In this document: in pieces, positions 6,222 through 9,045 of the stretch | How positions within the stretch are numbered: the stretch's first letter is position 1 | Layout of the letters: every line of letters starts with the position of its first letter | Assembly (NCBI GenBank): GCA_035642125.1 | Contig: DASQSZ010000097.1 | Coordinates: forward strand, 1 to 9,045 | Reading direction: 5' to 3' | Source of the DNA: CALAED01 sp937891035 | GTDB taxonomy: Bacteria; Actinomycetota; Actinomycetes; Streptosporangiales; Streptosporangiaceae | Length of the DNA: 9,045 nt | Position numbers and translations under genes: made by a program | The notes under the pieces: generated by a model | The model's database searches: none | What the model saw: only the letters and a program-made list of their open reading frames with translations | Told to the model about the DNA's origin: nothing

Positions 6222-6718
6222 TGTCCGCCACTTTCATTGCCGCTTCCCCGGCCTGGATTTTGTGGTCGTGGCTCATGCTGCCAGTCATGGTGGAGCAACC
6301 GCTGGCATTTAGTGCAAATCGCGCGCCGCCGCCGTCGACCGGCGTTATTTGCGGCGGCCTTGAGGCCCATTTTCCGAGGTAGAACCCCAGGTCATACGCC
6401 AATTGGAGATACCCGTCCCACTCGGCGCTTGGCGCCGAGTATCGCTTTCTCGCAGAGCGTGTGGACATGGGTGATGTTGAGATTAAGCAAACTGTGTGCA
6501 GGTTAGGCCGCGAAAAGACCGCAGCGGGCGCGAGAAGTCCTTTGGCCTGAGCCGATTGGCCATGCTTTCGCGGCCGGCGGCCGAAAAGGGGTACCGCCTA
6601 CCGCCGGTTGCGGCGACATGGTTATCAACCCACGCTGATCACACGATGCCGCACCGCCGCCGATCGTTCTGCGTCACATGACACGCACGAGCCACATAAA
6701 GTCACGCCGAAGTCACGA
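6222..6718. other. 497-base intergenic region upstream of the HTH protein gene
   Basis: No gene is supported here. A minus-strand open frame from ATG 6468 runs on into the HTH gene in another frame, lacks an RBS and has poor third-position bias, so it is not called. The region holds a perfect 9-bp dyad (6420-6440), an AT-richer patch around 6470-6490 that may contain a promoter, a short CGGCC-GGC-GGCCG hairpin near 6570, and GTCA elements at 6673-6717. Confidence 0.5.
6420..6440. promoter_or_regulatory. Perfect inverted repeat, 9-bp arms and 3-base loop
   Basis: ACTCGGCGC (6420-6428) and GCGCCGAGT (6432-6440) are exact reverse complements around TTG. It lies 199 bases before the HTH gene start, in non-coding DNA. 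It could be an operator, possibly for autoregulation by the HTH protein, or an RNA hairpin. There is no T-tract to make it a classical terminator. Confidence 0.4.
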
Positions 6719-7618
6719 TCAAATCGTGCTGAGGATCTGCCGCAGGACCTCTGGGGCCGCCGACGCCGGCTCGGCCTGAACGGCCAGGCGATTCATGATG
6801 TGCCGGTAATACTCCAGCTCGCTCGGCTTATCCGGGTAGACGGCGGTGGCGAGCTGCTCGAGATACACCACGTCTGGCAGCTCCGGCGCGGGCAGTCGCA
6901 AGACGCTTATCGGCCCGCCCCCGGCGGCGTGGCCGCCGACCCTGAACGGCAGCACCTGTATGGTCACATGCGGCAGCTCGCAGATGTCGATCAGATGCTC
7001 CAGCTGGGCGAACATCGTGGCTCTGCCCCCGATCGGACGGCGCAACGCGGCCTCGTCGATCACCATCCACACGCGCGGCGGACCGGGCCGGTGCAGGATC
7101 TGCTGGCGCCGCATCCGCACCGTGAGCCGGCGCTCGATTTTCTCTTCACCGTCGCTTCCGTGCGACAGTTCGATGACGGCGCGCGCGTAGGCGGCGGTTT
7201 GCAGTAATCCGGGCACGAACTGCACCTCATAGCCCCGGATGACGTCGGCGTCTTGTTCCAGCCCCAAGTAGGTCTCGAACCAGGTCGGCACCACGTCTCT
7301 ATAGCGCTGCCACCAGGCCGGCAGGTTGGTCTGCCGCGCCAATTCCAGCAATGTCGTCCGCTCGGCGTGGTCGACGACGCCGTACAACGTGCACAGGTCG
7401 GCGACATCGCGCAGTTTGACCCCGACCCGCCCCAATTCCAGGCGGTTGATCTTTGATTCCGAGGCGCGGATCGCCTCCCCCGCCGCCCCCGCGCTGATGC
7501 CCTGGGCCTCGCGCAGCCGGCGCAGCATTTCGCCCAGCACCAGGCGGGGCAGAATCGGCCCGGTCCGGCGCGTCGCCAGGACACCGCTGTGCGGTCCGCG
7601 ACCCGCGGCCGCGCTCAT
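6719..7618 (-). CDS. XRE-family regulator with DUF5753 domain (WhiJ / Scr1 type)
   Basis: The 299-residue protein has an N-terminal helix-turn-helix of XRE type (about 25-80: LGEMLRRLREAQGISAGAAGEAIRASESKINRLELGR, then VKLRDVADLCTLYGV). It is followed by the DUF5753 domain (about 108-295). DUF5753 hallmarks visible are the ETYLGLEQDADVIRGYEVQFVPGLLQTAAYARAVI stretch, RRQQIL, VIDEAALRRPIGG, QLEHLI...PHVTIQVLPF and VVYLEQ. This is the architecture of WhiJ-like regulators, which control development and secondary metabolism in Streptomyces and are usually paired with a small DUF397 protein. No DUF397 gene is seen on either side. ATG 7618 is chosen because AGGAGGG lies just upstream; an in-frame upstream start at 7687 lacks this support. 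The 5' spacer of 163 bases suggests its own promoter. Confidence 0.93.
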   Translation of the reverse strand: MSAAAGRGPHSGVLATRRTGPILPRLVLGEMLRRLREAQGISAGAAGEAIRASESKINRLELGRVGVKLRDVADLCTLYGVVDHAERTTLLELARQTNLPAWWQRYRDVVPTWFETYLGLEQDADVIRGYEVQFVPGLLQTAAYARAVIELSHGSDGEEKIERRLTVRMRRQQILHRPGPPRVWMVIDEAALRRPIGGRATMFAQLEHLIDICELPHVTIQVLPFRVGGHAAGGGPISVLRLPAPELPDVVYLEQLATAVYPDKPSELEYYRHIMNRLAVQAEPASAAPEVLRQILSTI

Positions 7619-7748
7619 CTCGCCCTCCTGCCCGGCGACCGGGAACAATCGGGCCCGCAGCCTGTCACTCTCGACCATCCGTCGCACTGGAAAATGTGAA
7701 GGAATTTATTAACCGTAGCCGGGTCGGCCGGGCCGCCGCAGCCTTCGA

Positions 7749-7760
7749 TGCGAATTCGCA
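7749..7760. promoter_or_regulatory. 12-bp perfect palindrome TGCGAATTCGCA
   Basis: The palindrome lies in the 163-base spacer between the methyltransferase stop and the DUF5753 regulator start, about 130 bases upstream of the latter. An AT-rich patch (7702-7712) follows in the direction of transcription, consistent with a promoter region. It could be an operator of the XRE regulator; chance is not excluded. Confidence 0.3.
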
Positions 7761-7781
7761 GCCGGGTGTCGGGCGCGGTCG

Positions 7782-8603
7782 TCATTGTTTTCGTCCGAGC
7801 CCGCAGAAGCGGTCGATCTCATCGGGGAGACCAAAGGGCGTGGCCTCCGGGCGCCACCGCGTGCACGACACAACGCCGGGCTCGACCAATTCCAGCCGGT
7901 CGAAGAACGAGGCGATCTCCTGGGGCGATCGGGCCACGCCGGGCGGCTTGCCGAACTGGTTCCAATATCGGATGGCAGCTTCCATCCGTTCCCCGGTGAT
8001 CTGAGTCGTCATATGCGCGATGGCGAGGTAGCTCCCGGGCGCCATGCGGTCCACCAGCCGGTCGATGATCGAATGGGCCTCATCGTCGTCCACGACGTGC
8101 CACAGCACGCCGAGCATGGTGATGCCGATCGGCTGATCGAGGTCGAGGGTGCGTTCGGCGCCACGCAAGATGCCCTCGGGATCATGCAGGTCGCCGTTGA
8201 TGTAGTCGGTGCCGCCCTCCGGCGTACTGGTCAGCAACGCGCGGGCGTGCACGAGCACAAGCGGGTCATTGTCCACGTAGACGATCCGGGACGCCGGCGC
8301 CACCCGCTGGGCCACCTCGTGGGTGTTGTCGACGGTCGGGAGCCCGGTGCCGATGTCGAGAAACTGCCGGATGCCCGCCTCGCCGGCCAAGAAGCGCACC
8401 ACCCGGCTGAGGAACATCCGGTCGGCTCGCGCCTGCGCCACGATGTCCGGGAGCATCTGTTCGATCCGATCACCGACCTCCCGGTCGACCGGGTAGTTCT
8501 CTCGGCCGCCCAGCCAGTAGTCCCAAACCCGCGCCGAATGCGACACCGTCGTGTCGATCTCTGGCGACGACTGGAGGCCGGGCAGGTCGGTGTCGTCTGT
8601 CAC
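7782..8603 (-). CDS. SAM-dependent methyltransferase, PF04672 (Methyltransf_19) type
   Basis: The 273-residue protein has the typical opening of this actinomycete family, SARVWDYWLGGRENYPVDREVGDRI (23-47), where family members carry an R(V/I)YDY(L/W)LGGK(D/N) signature. Next come the SAM-binding motif I FLDIGTGLPT (81-90), the acidic strand end VYVDNDPLVLVHARALL (108-124), YINGDLHDP (134-142), GITMLGVLWHVVDDDEA (160-176) and a C-terminal FFDRLELVEPGVV with RWRPE. It is a soluble class I Rossmann-fold methyltransferase, and no member's substrate is securely known to me. I chose GTG 8603 because GGGAGGGA sits about eight bases upstream; the frame is open further but shows no family similarity there. 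Members often occur next to DUF5753/DUF397 regulators, as here. Confidence 0.93.
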   Translation of the reverse strand: MTDDTDLPGLQSSPEIDTTVSHSARVWDYWLGGRENYPVDREVGDRIEQMLPDIVAQARADRMFLSRVVRFLAGEAGIRQFLDIGTGLPTVDNTHEVAQRVAPASRIVYVDNDPLVLVHARALLTSTPEGGTDYINGDLHDPEGILRGAERTLDLDQPIGITMLGVLWHVVDDDEAHSIIDRLVDRMAPGSYLAIAHMTTQITGERMEAAIRYWNQFGKPPGVARSPQEIASFFDRLELVEPGVVSCTRWRPEATPFGLPDEIDRFCGLGRKQ

Positions 8604-8628
8604 CGCGCGGTCCCTCCCTGTGACGTGA

Positions 8629-8651
8629 GGTGTACGTCCCGTACGTACACC
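8629..8651. promoter_or_regulatory. Perfect 9-5-9 dyad, likely operator of the methyltransferase gene
   Basis: GGTGTACGT (8629-8637) and ACGTACACC (8643-8651) are exact reverse complements around CCCGT. The dyad ends about ten bases upstream of the methyltransferase RBS. Its size and position fit a repressor operator, for example TetR-type. A third half-site GGTGTACG occurs at 8754-8761. Confidence 0.5.
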
Positions 8652-8680
8652 CCAGCAAAACTCATCGTGGAGGGCCAGTC

Positions 8681-8698
8681 CGGCCGTCCGAACGGCCG
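8681..8698. repeat. Inverted repeat, 7-bp arms, 4-base loop
   Basis: CGGCCGT (8681-8687) and ACGGCCG (8692-8698) pair perfectly around CCGA. This is a hairpin in the divergent region with no T-tract. Confidence 0.4.
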
Positions 8699-8715
8699 TC
8701 CCCGGCCACACCCTC

Positions 8716-8745
8716 GCCGCGGGCGGCCGCGCCGAGGCCCGCGGC
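8716..8745. repeat. Inverted repeat, 9-bp arms, 12-base loop
   Basis: GCCGCGGGC (8716-8724) and GCCCGCGGC (8737-8745) are exact reverse complements. The arms and loop are all G/C-rich, so part of this may reflect composition. Confidence 0.4.
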
Positions 8746-8772
8746 CGCTGCGCGGTGTACGCGCGGCGCTAT

Positions 8773-8813
8773 ACCGGCCCCGAAGCACTTGGTGCGGCGG
8801 CGAGGGGGCCGGT
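8773..8813. repeat. Inverted repeat with a nested hairpin
   Basis: ACCGGCCCC (8773-8781) and GGGGCCGGT (8805-8813) form a 9-bp stem. Inside the loop GCAC (8785-8788) and GTGC (8792-8795) form a second small stem around TTG. Transcribed on either strand this would fold into a stem with an internal hairpin, so it is a candidate structured leader. Confidence 0.45.
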
Positions 8814-9017
8814 TGTCCGCATCTGGACCTTCGGGCCAATTCGGGCGGGACTTCGGACCACAACCGTGTGGCCGGGTAAAGCGTCATATCAGTGCGAAGG
8901 GTCCAACAGCGGTCGCTGCCCTCCGCGAACGATCGCTCCAGGTCGATCTTTGGCACCCCGCTCCTGGTTCTGAGTGCACCCGAAGTGCGGCCGCGCGCTC
9001 ATCAAGGAGACGTTGAG

Positions 9018-9045
9018 ATGCCACGGATTTCGATCGGGAGAACCC
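9018..9045 (+). CDS. Start of an unidentified plus-strand gene, cut by window edge
   Basis: AAGGAGA (9004-9010) lies about eight bases before ATG 9018, a good ribosome binding site. It is followed by nine in-frame codons reading MPRISIGRT before the window ends. The product cannot be identified from so little. It is divergent from the methyltransferase gene and shares the repeat-rich upstream region. Confidence 0.55.

Larger units (their letters stand above)
8604..9017. other. Non-coding divergent region rich in inverted repeats
   Basis: This region of about 410 bases lies between the methyltransferase start and a plus-strand gene start. No gene is supported. It contains at least four perfect inverted repeats (listed separately) and smaller ones: CCACA-N4-TGTGG near 8859-8872 and CAGCG-GT-CGCTG near 8906-8917. 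It probably holds the promoters and leaders of both flanking genes, but no clear -10/-35 pair stands out. Confidence 0.5.

Noticed and set aside
5929..6468. Minus-strand open frame of 179 codons starting upstream of the HTH gene
   Set aside because: No RBS, atypical third positions in its first half, and its second half is an out-of-frame reading of the HTH gene.
8716..8813. Replication origin or attachment site
   Set aside because: Inverted repeats are present, but there are no iterons, AT-rich unwinding region, integrase or tRNA gene nearby.
7785..8879. Long plus-strand open frame (364 codons)
   Set aside because: Almost entirely antisense to the well-supported methyltransferase gene; no recognisable motif.
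8600..8956. Minus-strand open frame of 118 codons upstream of the methyltransferase
   Set aside because: It ends just inside the methyltransferase start, is Arg/Pro-rich, and its DNA is dominated by inverted repeats; no RBS or family similarity seen.
1..9045. CRISPR array, tRNA, rRNA or insertion sequence
   Set aside because: No regularly spaced repeats, no tRNA-like fold with flanking CCA or T-loop consensus, and no transposase motifs were found by eye.

Overview
The window looks like chromosomal DNA of a high-GC filamentous actinomycete (Streptomyces / Streptosporangiales type). Coding frames have strong G/C third positions, GTG starts occur, and two families typical of these organisms are present: a WhiJ-like XRE regulator with a DUF5753 domain, and a PF04672-type S-adenosyl methyltransferase. 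I cannot fix the genus.

Left part (1-3351): a small metabolic locus. On the minus strand a diverged ThiC-family radical-SAM protein (837-2186) is followed, with a one-base stop/start overlap, by a protein with the PEP synthase / pyruvate phosphate dikinase N-terminal ATP-grasp domain (837 down to the left edge, C-terminus outside). Divergently, on the plus strand, lies an acetamidase/formamidase (2428-3351). The ThiC-like protein keeps the ThiC scaffold, the two zinc histidines and a C-terminal three-cysteine motif. Several substrate-site motifs are changed, and no TPP riboswitch is visible upstream. This is the best candidate in the window for an undescribed system: a radical-SAM rearrangement of an unknown substrate coupled to a phosphotransfer step, with a possible amide hydrolase. 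The pathway itself is inference.

Middle and right (3564-8603): four minus-strand genes separated by sizeable gaps, so probably separate transcripts. They are a stand-alone class III nucleotidyl-cyclase-like protein; an HTH protein with a Pro-rich linker and Sel1/TPR-like C-terminus, broken by a one-base frameshift near 5185-5187; the DUF5753 regulator; and the methyltransferase. They look like actinomycete regulatory or accessory genes rather than a pathway.

Right edge (8604-9045): a gene-free stretch of about 410 bases, unusually rich in inverted repeats. It includes a perfect 9-5-9 dyad just upstream of the methyltransferase start. The first 28 bases of a plus-strand gene with a good ribosome binding site begin at 9018. 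No tRNA, rRNA, CRISPR array, insertion sequence or phage gene was seen.
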